From: Microcaldota archaeon
GTDB taxonomy: Archaea; Micrarchaeota; Micrarchaeia; Micrarchaeales; CABMGC01
Length of the DNA: 61,197 nucleotides
Reading direction: 5' to 3'
Assembly: GCA_021851065.1 (NCBI GenBank)
Contig: JAJZJQ010000006.1
Coordinates: 1 to 61,197 of the forward strand
Below the pieces are notes generated by a model. It was not told the DNA's origin and did not search any database. It was given only the letters and a program-made list of their open reading frames with translations. Position numbers and translations under genes: made by a program. Shown piece after piece: positions 39,651-48,729 of this stretch. Every line of letters begins with the position of its first letter. Positions within the stretch are counted from its first letter, which is position 1.

Positions 39651-40682
39651 ATGGCCTTAATAGCAAAGTCCCGCAGGTCAGTAAAGTTTCATCCTGCTGC
39701 CTATGAAATGTTTATTAATCTTGGATGCATGCTAGCTAGCATGCAGACTTATGCGGGCTCTGACCTTGCCATATTGATAGATGTTATTGTTGCAGGCATA
39801 ATAGGCGCCATATCCACGGTGCTGGGCGGATCTGTTACTGGAGCTATAATCGGGGCAGTTGTGTTCCTGCTGCTGCTTGCCATGTCAATAAGGGTTATAA
39901 GCGAGTGGAATCGCATGCCAGTGCTAAGACTGGGCAGGTACAAGGGCATAGTCGGGCCAGGATTCGTCACAATACTCCCGATAATAGAGAGCACACCGCA
40001 GTCCATAGACTTGAGGGTGATAAGCACTACTTTTAGCGCCGAGCAGACCCTCACAAAGGACAACGTGCCGGTAAACGTCGATGCCATACTGTTCTGGCAG
40101 GTGGATGACCCTGAGAGGACGGTGCTCAACGTGCAGTCGTACATGGATTCCGTGCAGCTCGCATCCCAGACTGCCATGAGGGATGTTATAGGCAAGAGCA
40201 TACTATCTGACATGCTCGCAGGAAGGGACATAATAGGCAAGGACATACAGGGTCTTATAGAAGCCAGGGTGATGACCTGGGGCGTCAAGGCGATATCAGT
40301 AGAGATACGCGACGTGAGAATTCCGCAGGACCTGCAGGAGGCCATGTCACGCGTAGCAACATCCCAGAGGGAGAAGGACTCAAGGGTCATACTCGCAGAA
40401 TCCGAATCACTTGCTGCAGACAAGATGATCGAGGCGTCAAAGAAGTACCAGACAGACATATATGCCATGCAGCTAAGGGCTCTAAACATGATGTACGAGA
40501 TGACTCTTAACGGCAAGAATCTCATGGTGTTCATACCTACTGACAGCAAGGGCTTCAGCATGCCAACGCCGCTGGGCATAGCCGGGCTCGAGGAGATGAA
40601 CAAGCAGATGCAAAGATATAGCCAGCAGCAGGACAACGCGCCGCAGCAAAAGCAGTCAAAGATAAAGCCTAGCAAGAAATAG
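39651..40682 (+). CDS. SPFH/Band 7 (stomatin-like) protein; true start uncertain
   Basis: RVISEWNRMPVLRLGRYKGIVGPGFVTILPIIESTPQSIDLRVISTTFSAEQTLTKDNVPVNVDAILFWQVDDPER. Confidence 0.9.
   Translation: MALIAKSRRSVKFHPAAYEMFINLGCMLASMQTYAGSDLAILIDVIVAGIIGAISTVLGGSVTGAIIGAVVFLLLLAMSIRVISEWNRMPVLRLGRYKGIVGPGFVTILPIIESTPQSIDLRVISTTFSAEQTLTKDNVPVNVDAILFWQVDDPERTVLNVQSYMDSVQLASQTAMRDVIGKSILSDMLAGRDIIGKDIQGLIEARVMTWGVKAISVEIRDVRIPQDLQEAMSRVATSQREKDSRVILAESESLAADKMIEASKKYQTDIYAMQLRALNMMYEMTLNGKNLMVFIPTDSKGFSMPTPLGIAGLEEMNKQMQRYSQQQDNAPQQKQSKIKPSKK
39726..39745. repeat. Perfect 20-bp palindrome TGCATGCTAGCTAGCATGCA
   Basis: Self-complementary over all 20 bases; overlaps two candidate start codons of the stomatin-like gene. 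Confidence 0.95.
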
Positions 40683-40790
40683 GCCCAGCGTAAGGGAAGG
40701 GGATAGATGATCCGTGCCTCTAATGCGTGCAAATCCGTTTAACGTAAACGCAGGCGATACACATAAAGAGCACCATGCTGGTAAATTTTC

Positions 40791-41456
40791 ATGGAATACA
40801 GCAATTCCAAGGGTCTAGTATGGTATGCGTGCTACGGATCCAATATGCTGGAAGATAGGTTCAGGCGCTACATCCTTGGAGGAAAGATCGGCGGAACAGA
40901 CCATGTTGAGCCAGGATGCGATGACAAAACCCTGCCTCTTGAGTCACACCCGCTTGCAATACCATATCCTCTCTACTTCGCAGGCTACTCCCCGCGGTGG
41001 GGAGGTACAAGCGGGGCCTTCGTGGATCTACGCATGGAGGACGCAAAAAGCCGCTTTACATTGGCGAAGATGTATCTTATAAAAACAATCCAGTTCCTTG
41101 AAGTCGTAAAACAGGAGAACGACCAGAACTCGGCCGTGCATGTGGACTTTAAAAAGCTGGTCAGGGACGGCAGCTACAATTTTGATGCAAGTGGCGCGTA
41201 TGGGAAAGCTATTCATGTTGGCAAGTTTAGCGGCATTGAGTGCGTGACCTTCACAAGCGCAGCGGGAATGGACCGCATGCCTATAGGAAAGCCATCGGAA
41301 GCCTACCTCAGGGTAATAATGTCCGGCCTGCGCGAGACGTGGAACCTCGGCGCAGAGAAAATAGCCGACTACCTGATAAGCAAGCCCGGCGTGGCTGGGA
41401 ACTATGGCCTACAGCAGCTGCTTGACATGCAGAAGGTAAAGATGCGCGCGCGCTAG
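40791..41456 (+). CDS. Gamma-glutamylcyclotransferase-like (GGCT fold) protein
   Basis: GLVWYACYGSNMLEDRFRRYI near N-terminus. Confidence 0.65.
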   Translation: MEYSNSKGLVWYACYGSNMLEDRFRRYILGGKIGGTDHVEPGCDDKTLPLESHPLAIPYPLYFAGYSPRWGGTSGAFVDLRMEDAKSRFTLAKMYLIKTIQFLEVVKQENDQNSAVHVDFKKLVRDGSYNFDASGAYGKAIHVGKFSGIECVTFTSAAGMDRMPIGKPSEAYLRVIMSGLRETWNLGAEKIADYLISKPGVAGNYGLQQLLDMQKVKMRAR

Positions 41457-41473
41457 CCTTGCGGCTGTGCCGT

Positions 41474-43027
41474 CTACCTCCACCTTATGTGCTTCAAGAA
41501 TGCCCCCATGCCTTTATCCTCGAGCACATTGCGGCTTAGCTGCGCACTTGTCTTCCCGCTATCATATATCTCTCTTATGGGGTCGATAACGCCCGGATCC
41601 CTTCCAGACGCCCTGAGTCCTGCATCTGCAAGACCTATTATCTCCCCTGCGAGAGCTGCAAGGGGCCTTCCTGCCATCCTGCTTTTATCGGATCCAATCT
41701 CAAATGTATATGCAGCTTCCCTTCCTCTTACTGCATGCCTCCTCGAGAACTGGCTAGCCCACTCATATGCCTCTGGAAGGTTCTGTGCTATGCCTGCTAT
41801 CATCATATCCACCGCAAGATCCAGCTTGACAGTTGGCTGGGCATCCAATGGCCTGAATTCGCTCGTGGGCAGGTACGACTTCCTGTTGTCAAGGAGCATG
41901 CTGCCAAGCAGCGCCTTCATATCCTCATTGTTAGGCCTAAGCACCCTCTCTTTGCGAGTGCGCAGGTTTGTCGCCCTGGCAGAGCCCTCCCTCACGAACT
42001 GCTCCATGGTGATCGCCTTGTTCAAGGCGTAATAATCGTTACCCCTGCTGGTTATGCAGAACGGGTAGGAGAACAGTTTACTGTAGAATTGCTCGTCATC
42101 CTTGAAGCGTGGCGAGATGCCTGTCCGCCCTTCGAAATAGCCGCTAAGGCCAAGCTCGTCCTGTATCAGCCCTCTTACGGCCTGGTATCCTGAGTACCTG
42201 CCCTCCCTGACCGAAGAGTTAGCCAGCAGTGCTATGAGTGGAGGTCCTATCATGGTGAGCACTGTCGACATCTCCTTTCTCTCCTCGTAGTAAGTGTCTA
42301 CGTGCACCTGGGTAGAAGCGATTAGCGCCATGCTGTGGTGGGCATCAAGAACTCTTTCGCGCACAGCTCTGCTTGATGTGTCGCGCAGCAGTTCTTCTAT
42401 CCTGCGGTACTTCGGATCCGGGCTCTGCCCGAGTCTTTTTGCTGATGGGGAAGTGAAAGGCTGAATGCCGTACCCCCCTATTCCTATGCGCAGCTCGTCT
42501 GCGGCTGCGGTAAGGGTTGCGTAGTACTCTCTTAGGAACGCCATCTTCTCATCGGGAGATGTAGAGCCCGGGGTCCTCATCTCTATAAGTCCCACTCCGC
42601 AGTCTATGCTGCACACAAGCTCCCTGCCGTTCATGGCTCCTATCACCCCTATCGGCCCATAACCGCTGGCTTCCACAACCTCCCAGTGGGCTCTGCCCCC
42701 CACTCGTGCCACCATCTCAAAAAACTTCCTTGACTGGGCTGGGGTTATGGCCTTACCATACGAACGTGACTTAGGGTCGTTGTTGAATGCTATCTTCTCG
42801 TGTTCCCCTCCAGTTGCGTGGGGTGTAGTATCTTCAGGCGGCTTGTATACCAGCTGGCGCATAAGCTCGTAAAAACTATATGGATGCTCTACTAGGGGCA
42901 GCACCTCTGCAGTATCCCTTGCAATGGCCATAGTGCCCTTATCTCCTAGGTTCCGTGTTCCCTTTCCTGCATCGGCAATCTTCCTGGCACGCTCGCTGGA
43001 CTTCATGTGAATCAATATGATCTTCAT
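41474..43027 (-). CDS. GCS2-type glutamate-cysteine ligase-like protein
   Basis: SIDCGVGLIEMRTPGSTSPDE, FLREYYATLTAAADELRIGIGGYGIQPF, MALIASTQVHVDTYYE. Confidence 0.65.
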   Translation of the reverse strand: MKIILIHMKSSERARKIADAGKGTRNLGDKGTMAIARDTAEVLPLVEHPYSFYELMRQLVYKPPEDTTPHATGGEHEKIAFNNDPKSRSYGKAITPAQSRKFFEMVARVGGRAHWEVVEASGYGPIGVIGAMNGRELVCSIDCGVGLIEMRTPGSTSPDEKMAFLREYYATLTAAADELRIGIGGYGIQPFTSPSAKRLGQSPDPKYRRIEELLRDTSSRAVRERVLDAHHSMALIASTQVHVDTYYEERKEMSTVLTMIGPPLIALLANSSVREGRYSGYQAVRGLIQDELGLSGYFEGRTGISPRFKDDEQFYSKLFSYPFCITSRGNDYYALNKAITMEQFVREGSARATNLRTRKERVLRPNNEDMKALLGSMLLDNRKSYLPTSEFRPLDAQPTVKLDLAVDMMIAGIAQNLPEAYEWASQFSRRHAVRGREAAYTFEIGSDKSRMAGRPLAALAGEIIGLADAGLRASGRDPGVIDPIREIYDSGKTSAQLSRNVLEDKGMGAFLKHIRWR

Positions 43028-43050
43028 CTATGGGGGTATCTTTGTCCTAG

Positions 43051-44112
43051 TTAATTTTTTTCTGAGATTTTGGTTTTATCAGGCATCACAAGCGGATCGA
43101 AAGCTTCCCCTACGTCTACATTCCTTATGGGAAGGCAGCCCTTTATAACCCCAGTGATCCTTGCGTAAGATATCTTCAGCCCATCCTGTCCGAACAACTT
43201 CCTGTGCTTTTCTACAACTTCCCTGCGAGCCTCCCCGCCACTGCCAAAGCACCCCATTCCCACCATCATAAAGCTTCCGCTAGTAAGAGCCAGGTACTGC
43301 AGCTTGTTTATCGCATGCAGGCCTTTCTCAGATGATATGTAATGCTGCCTTGCCTTCTCGTATCTATCTATGAATCCCTGGGTCCAGTTGAAATTCATGC
43401 AAAAGGCCATATTGTACGGCGTAGGAGGTTTTGTGATGGCTATGGTGAACCTGTTTATCATCCTGGCTTCTATCAGCTTGTTGAATCTGTAGCGTATCGT
43501 GCCTTCATCTTCTCCAAGCTCATTTGCCATGGACAGGAACGTGCGCCTCGCATCCCGGTTAAGCAGCACAAGTATCTTCTTATCGATATCGTCGAGCTCT
43601 TTTCTGCGCATGTCAAGCTGCTCTATGATGTCATCGGGCACGCGTATGAAGCCCAGATGGTTTGCTATGACTGAGGCGGATCTTACTGTAGGCGTATACT
43701 TTGAGAGCCTTACAAGCGTCTTAACAGCCCACTGCGAATAGTCCTGCTGCGACGGTGTTATGATGTTAACCAGCAGATCGAAGCCTCCGCTTGCAGTAGC
43801 AACAAGGCGTATCCCCCTGTCCTGCGCGAATATCTCACCCAGCTCGCCCGCCTGGGGCTTTTTCTTGAATCTTACTGTCCAGAACTCGTTTTGTGACATG
43901 ACAAGCGCTTTTGGGGTGAACTGCAGTATGTACTTTATACCAAGCTCTTCATCCAGGGCCTTCATGTTGCTTACGATGGTGTTCCTTGAACATCCTATCT
44001 TATCTGCAAGATACGTGATAGATGCACGGCAGTCATGGCTCAGCTCTCTTAGCAGCGCCCTCTTTATCTGACTGTACTCCTTGATTCTGGACACTAAAGC
44101 ATCTCCTAACAA
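43051..44112 (-). CDS. Lrp/AsnC-type transcriptional regulator (two HTH segments)
   Basis: LLRELSHDCRASITYLADKIGCSRNTIVSNMKAL and ILVLLNRDARRTFLSMANELGEDEGTIRYRFNKLIEARMI. Confidence 0.8.
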   Translation of the reverse strand: MLGDALVSRIKEYSQIKRALLRELSHDCRASITYLADKIGCSRNTIVSNMKALDEELGIKYILQFTPKALVMSQNEFWTVRFKKKPQAGELGEIFAQDRGIRLVATASGGFDLLVNIITPSQQDYSQWAVKTLVRLSKYTPTVRSASVIANHLGFIRVPDDIIEQLDMRRKELDDIDKKILVLLNRDARRTFLSMANELGEDEGTIRYRFNKLIEARMINRFTIAITKPPTPYNMAFCMNFNWTQGFIDRYEKARQHYISSEKGLHAINKLQYLALTSGSFMMVGMGCFGSGGEARREVVEKHRKLFGQDGLKISYARITGVIKGCLPIRNVDVGEAFDPLVMPDKTKISEKN

Positions 44113-44297
44113 TCATGCATCACACATCTTATAAATGGAGCCGGTGGCATCAGTCCTCTATCGACGCTGATAGCAAAAACGTAATTCTACGCCCAGATTT
44201 TTGCTGAAATAGCAACATTATATATATCTTTGGGTTCAATAGATATCAGTATTTACAGGCTACTTTAACAGTAACAACGGCTGCAAGAGGCACGGAT

Positions 44298-44354
44298 TGC
44301 CAGGAGTTGGGATGGGGCACAAATGTGCAGAGCCTTTGCGCTCTGCGCACTTGT
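44298..44354 (+). ncRNA. Candidate structured 5' leader sharing sequence with 11171-11286
   Basis: TGCCAGGA-GTTGGGATGGGG-cACAA followed by stem ACAAATGTGCAGAGC (44319-44333)/GCTCTGCGCACTTGT (44340-44354): one mismatch, one G.U. Confidence 0.4.
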
Positions 44355-44370
44355 TATATTTAAAGGTGGT

Positions 44371-44640
44371 GAAATGGGAAGGACAATGGAAACAAAGGGG
44401 AGGATCCTAGAGATGCTCTCCTGCGAGAAGAAGAATCTGACGGAGTTATGTGCCGTTCTCGGCCTGTCTCCGTCTACCGTGAGCCAGCATCTTCACGAGC
44501 TCAAGACCCAAGGCGCGATATACCTGGTAGTGGATACGCATTTTAGGAGGTATAAGTACTACAAGGCCATGCCTGCAGACAGGGCCGGTGCAGCAGCAAG
44601 GAGCGGGTACACGCACACTGGAGCCTACACGATGAACTGA
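44371..44640 (+). CDS. ArsR-like winged-helix regulator
   Basis: METKGRILEMLSCEKKNLTELCAVLGLSPSTVSQHLHELKTQGAIYLVVDTHFRRYKYYKA. Confidence 0.8.
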   Translation, partial: EMGRTMETKGRILEMLSCEKKNLTELCAVLGLSPSTVSQHLHELKTQGAIYLVVDTHFRRYKYYKAMPADRAGAAARSGYTHTGAYTMN

Positions 44641-45023
44641 CTTTCATCCAAGGTCCAAATCCTGGTGCTACATGCTTAATCCAGGCAGCAGTAAGGCCGC
44701 TGCTTGCTTGAGCATGCAAAGCAAAGGGGAGATAGCAGTTGCCATGCCTGCTACTATGCATACTGGGAAAAATTCCTGCAATGCGATACAGATATGCGCC
44801 ATACAGTCTAAAAACCTTCACAGAGCCGAAATTCCAAGCAAACGGCATACTTTCTGACTTGGCAGAATGCGTGATCGTGAATGGGGAAGGGAAGGCTCAA
44901 TGGGAAGGGTAGTAAAGGAGCCCGCTCTGCCCGGAATAGCCATGATACCATCCTCTCCTGAGAGCATGCTGCGAAGGGTAAATCCTGCGCACGAAACAGC
45001 CCAGTGCCCGCATATATGCCGCT

Positions 45024-45440
45024 TCACCGTGGGCGCTGTGCCTGCTGCCCGTGGTAGTAGAGATGGATGAAGTTCACGGATTTTATGCACCTGTTTCTCT
45101 TTAGCGCACCGAATAGTTCGCGTATCTGCGCTGCATCTGCCTCTACATTAAGTATGTCCAGCCCCACCTGCGCCTGGTGCTGGTGTATCGTTGTCCTTAT
45201 CACGCTCTCGAACCGGTGCAGGACTGCGGATACATGGTCCCTCTCGCCTTCTTTGTAGGTTATGACGAATGCAACCTCATGAACTCCCTTTAGGGCGTCT
45301 ATGACTTTGTATTCATTGAGCAGCAGGTCTATCGTCGATCTGATCATCTTCGACCGGCTCCTGAATCCCAGCCTGTCCTGTATCTGGTTCAATTCCTTAA
45401 GCGTGTCTGCATCAAGCGATATGCTCACAATCTCCATCAT
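45024..45440 (-). CDS. NikR-like ribbon-helix-helix metalloregulator
   Basis: VSISLDADTLKELNQIQDRLGFRSRSKMIRSTIDLLL and ACT-like HRFESVIRTTIHQHQ...LFGALKRNRCIKSVNF. Confidence 0.8.
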   Translation of the reverse strand: MMEIVSISLDADTLKELNQIQDRLGFRSRSKMIRSTIDLLLNEYKVIDALKGVHEVAFVITYKEGERDHVSAVLHRFESVIRTTIHQHQAQVGLDILNVEADAAQIRELFGALKRNRCIKSVNFIHLYYHGQQAQRPR

Positions 45441-45483
45441 GGCCCACTTTTATTAACTATGCGAAGCAAAGCGCACGTAATTA

Positions 45484-45509
45484 TTAATAAAAATCACAAT
45501 ATTTATTAA
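45484..45509. promoter_or_regulatory. Inverted repeat TTAATAAA-N10-TTTATTAA between NikR-like and transporter genes
   Basis: Perfect 8-bp arms in the divergent intergenic region; AT-rich so may include TATA elements. Confidence 0.4.
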
Positions 45510-45540
45510 CATATGGGCATCTTTATACTGCTCTGGGCGC

Positions 45541-46566
45541 ATGATGCCGCGCCCAAGGCCGCATTCAATGGGCGTTTTGGAGCAAAACAAGTATCTGATA
45601 GCTGCAGTATCTGCTGTGGTGGTAGCAACGGCCCTGGCCTTCTATTATATCTTCTCCCTCCACAGCCTTTCATATCTCCTAAATCCCCCTGATGACCTCA
45701 CGTTGTACTCGGTGCTCCTCATAGCCTTCATACTGGGCATATTCCACGGCGTAACTCCCGACGAGCACACATGGCCCATCACATTCAGCTATGCAGTCGG
45801 CAGCTACAGCACAAGGAAGGGCATGAAGGCAGGATTTGCATTCTCGCTGGGCTTCACCCTGCAAAGGGCGTTTCTTACAACCATAGGGTTCCTCGGTCTT
45901 GCCGCAATATACACCCGGTACAACCTTGACGGCCCGGTATATGTTCTGGTCGGCATTGCCATGGCTGTTGTGGGGATGTATGTTCTTAACAAGAAGGCGC
46001 TGCTGCATATTCCATTCGACGCGCTGTTCAGGAGCGAGCATCATACTTCAAGCCCGGAGAGGATGCCCATGCACGATGTCAATCCGAATGTCGCTGTGGT
46101 ACACGGGCTGATAGCCGGATTCGGCTTCGGAGCATACTCAACCATAATTGTCTTCATACTGGCCCCACAGGTGCCAAGCCTTATATATGCCCCTTTGGTT
46201 GGTCTCATGTTCGGCCTTGGCACAATGGTGATGCAGATAATATTCGGCGCAGCGTTCGCTAACCTTGCAAGGCTAAAGAGGCTGAGCGAGAGCCAGATGA
46301 AGCATGTGGGCGGAAAGACAGCAGGGCGCACACTGCTCTACGGCGGCATCGCCTTTGCCGTTATAGGGGCGCTCGTGATAGCATTCCCTGCCATAGACAG
46401 CTTCGCCATAGCTACAGGAAATCCCATACCAAATCTTAGCTCCATAGGTGTCGCCACCATCCTTGTCCTTGTGGTGGTTGGGGTTATAGGCATAGGCAGC
46501 CTCATGCTTGGCATAAGGGAGATGCTTAGGATGGGCAGCGTGACCACAAATGCAAAGGCCGGCTAG
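45541..46566 (+). CDS. Polytopic membrane protein, predicted Ni/Co (NicO/NiCoT-like) transporter
   Basis: GIFHGVTPDEHTWPITFSYAVG, VVHGLIAGFGFGAYS; 6-8 TM; divergent from NikR-like regulator. Confidence 0.6.
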   Translation: MMPRPRPHSMGVLEQNKYLIAAVSAVVVATALAFYYIFSLHSLSYLLNPPDDLTLYSVLLIAFILGIFHGVTPDEHTWPITFSYAVGSYSTRKGMKAGFAFSLGFTLQRAFLTTIGFLGLAAIYTRYNLDGPVYVLVGIAMAVVGMYVLNKKALLHIPFDALFRSEHHTSSPERMPMHDVNPNVAVVHGLIAGFGFGAYSTIIVFILAPQVPSLIYAPLVGLMFGLGTMVMQIIFGAAFANLARLKRLSESQMKHVGGKTAGRTLLYGGIAFAVIGALVIAFPAIDSFAIATGNPIPNLSSIGVATILVLVVVGVIGIGSLMLGIREMLRMGSVTTNAKAG

Positions 46567-46642
46567 ATCTCCATAGCGGCCTTGCAAAAGCAGGCTATCT
46601 TCAGATGGAAAAAAGCCGGCGCATAATAAGCCAAAGCCCCTG

Positions 46643-48007
46643 TCATGCGCCCTGGGCCATAGCTGCTTCAAGCTTCTTCTTTCCCATCTCAAGAAGCTCG
46701 CTTACCCTGGCCCTGTCCTTCGCCTCAGCCGCCATCTTTATCTTTGGTGAAGTATTTGACGCCCTTATTATAAACCAGCCATTGTCTGTGATCGCCTTCA
46801 CTCCGTCAAGAGTCACTATCTCGTATTTCTTGTCCTCCATGCTACCTTTTATGCGTTCCATTACCTGGAACTTCGAGCTGTCAGGCACATCAAACTCCAT
46901 TGTGCCGGTGACGTATTGCGGTAGCTTAGCCACAAGCTCCGAGAGCCTCTTTCCAGAATTCGATATAAGCTCTGCCATCTTCACCGCAGCGAAGAATGCG
47001 TCATCGAAATAGTACGTCTCCCTGAAATAGAGATGGCTGGACAGCTCCCCTCCTAGTCTTGCGTCTTCCTTTAGCATGAGCGACTCTATGTGGGAGTGGC
47101 CCACCTTGGCAACGAGGGGTATGCCCTCCTTCCTGCGCACGGTGTCCTCGACCGCATTGCTGCAGCTGACATCGTACACTACCTTGTCCCCGGGCTCTAT
47201 CATGTTGTCTGCGAACAGCGCCAGCGCCTTATCTCCGTATAGCACTGTCCCTGCATCGTCAACGAACATGGCCCTGTCTCCATCCCCGTCAAAAGCCACA
47301 CCCATATCAAGCCTGTCATCTTTGACCAGCTTCACAAGTCCGGTTATTGTATCGGGCTTGGGTTCCGGGTTCCTCGACGGGAATCTCCCATCTGGGGCAT
47401 CGTTTATCGCATGCGTCTCTATCGGCATGCGCGACATAATGCTGCTGGCAAAACCGGAGCATGCTCCGTTTCCTGGATCTATGCCAACCCTCAGCCTCTT
47501 TGTAAACTTGCTGTTCTTGGCAACAAACTCCTCATAATCCTTGAGCACCTCACCATGCTTCTCAAGCAGCATGCCCCTATCTCCAACTTTCTCGAACTTG
47601 CCGCTCTCCATTATCTCCTTTATGTCCTCAAGCCCCTCCTCCAATCCAATAACCCTGGCTCCCTTGCCGCACATCTTAAATCCATTCCACTGGGGCGGGT
47701 TGTGGCTGGCGCTGACAGCAGCTCCTCCATCGAGTTTGTAATGCGCTATTGTGAAGTAGAGCAGCGGGGTAGGCGCAACACCTATGAACCACACCTCGGC
47801 TCCGCAGTCCACTAGCGCATCTATGAACGGCCTTGTGAGCTTGTCTGCGCTAAGCCTTACATCCATGCTAACTGCAATGGACTTGCCCTTTAAGTATGTG
47901 GCAAGCCCTCTTGCTGCAAGATCGGCGAACTTCTCATCTATGTCTGCAGGGTATATGCCTCGTATGTCGTATGCGCGAAAGACGCTGTCGTTGAGCTTGT
48001 TTGGCAT
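46643..48007 (-). CDS. Phosphomannomutase/phosphoglucomutase
   Basis: VFRAYDIRGIYPADID, AAVSASHNPPQWNGFKM, VAFDGDGDRAMFVD, IIRASNTSPKIK. Confidence 0.92.
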   Translation of the reverse strand: MPNKLNDSVFRAYDIRGIYPADIDEKFADLAARGLATYLKGKSIAVSMDVRLSADKLTRPFIDALVDCGAEVWFIGVAPTPLLYFTIAHYKLDGGAAVSASHNPPQWNGFKMCGKGARVIGLEEGLEDIKEIMESGKFEKVGDRGMLLEKHGEVLKDYEEFVAKNSKFTKRLRVGIDPGNGACSGFASSIMSRMPIETHAINDAPDGRFPSRNPEPKPDTITGLVKLVKDDRLDMGVAFDGDGDRAMFVDDAGTVLYGDKALALFADNMIEPGDKVVYDVSCSNAVEDTVRRKEGIPLVAKVGHSHIESLMLKEDARLGGELSSHLYFRETYYFDDAFFAAVKMAELISNSGKRLSELVAKLPQYVTGTMEFDVPDSSKFQVMERIKGSMEDKKYEIVTLDGVKAITDNGWFIIRASNTSPKIKMAAEAKDRARVSELLEMGKKKLEAAMAQGA

Positions 48008-48224
48008 TAAATCGATAATGTTATCATGCTGCTCTATTTAAATCCACGGCATGTCTTCGGTAACCCTGCCTCTCCGCCTGCAGTCTTGCTCCATTTATAA
48101 ATAGGCATTCTTAAACCGGCACATGGCGCTATATTTATAATCCTATCGCCATACCCCCTCGAAAAACGCCATTTTTACGTACCGGCTAGTTACCTTTAAT
48201 AAGCTAGGGTTTTCATGGTCTATC

Positions 48225-48599
48225 GTGATTCAAATGGCAAATAAGAAACCGAACTGGGCCGCATGGGCTCTGAAGTTCATAGGCAGCCTTGTCTACCTGT
48301 ACGTAGTGTACGCCCTATGGGCTCCAGGTACAGTTTCAGGGGTCTTCGGGCCTGTTCTGTTCGGTCTGGCAGCAGTGTTCTCAGTAGCTCTGTTCTTGAC
48401 GAATCTTGCTGCATTGGCAGCGCCAAGGAGTGAACTTATGAACCAGTGGCTCGCAAGAACCGGGCTGTGGGGCGGATTCGCATTGCTGGCATCTGTATAC
48501 ACAGTGGTTCCAGCGTCTAGCGGATTGCTTCTGGTATCCCTTGTGGGATTCGTTCTTGCATACATTGGGTCAGGAATGGACATGCGTCAGAGAGCCTAA
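48225..48599 (+). CDS. Small multi-TM membrane protein
   Basis: Four hydrophobic segments; no family named with confidence. Confidence 0.6.
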   Translation: MIQMANKKPNWAAWALKFIGSLVYLYVVYALWAPGTVSGVFGPVLFGLAAVFSVALFLTNLAALAAPRSELMNQWLARTGLWGGFALLASVYTVVPASSGLLLVSLVGFVLAYIGSGMDMRQRA

Positions 48600-48729
48600 A
48601 CCTCCTGCGCGCATATTTTTTGATCCCTTTTCCTTTTTTTCCTTTTTGTAAACTCATAGTGATGTATACATTGCCTGTCCGTACGGCCTACATCGATGCG
48701 CCTATGCGCCAGTACGGCTGGCGTCAGCT

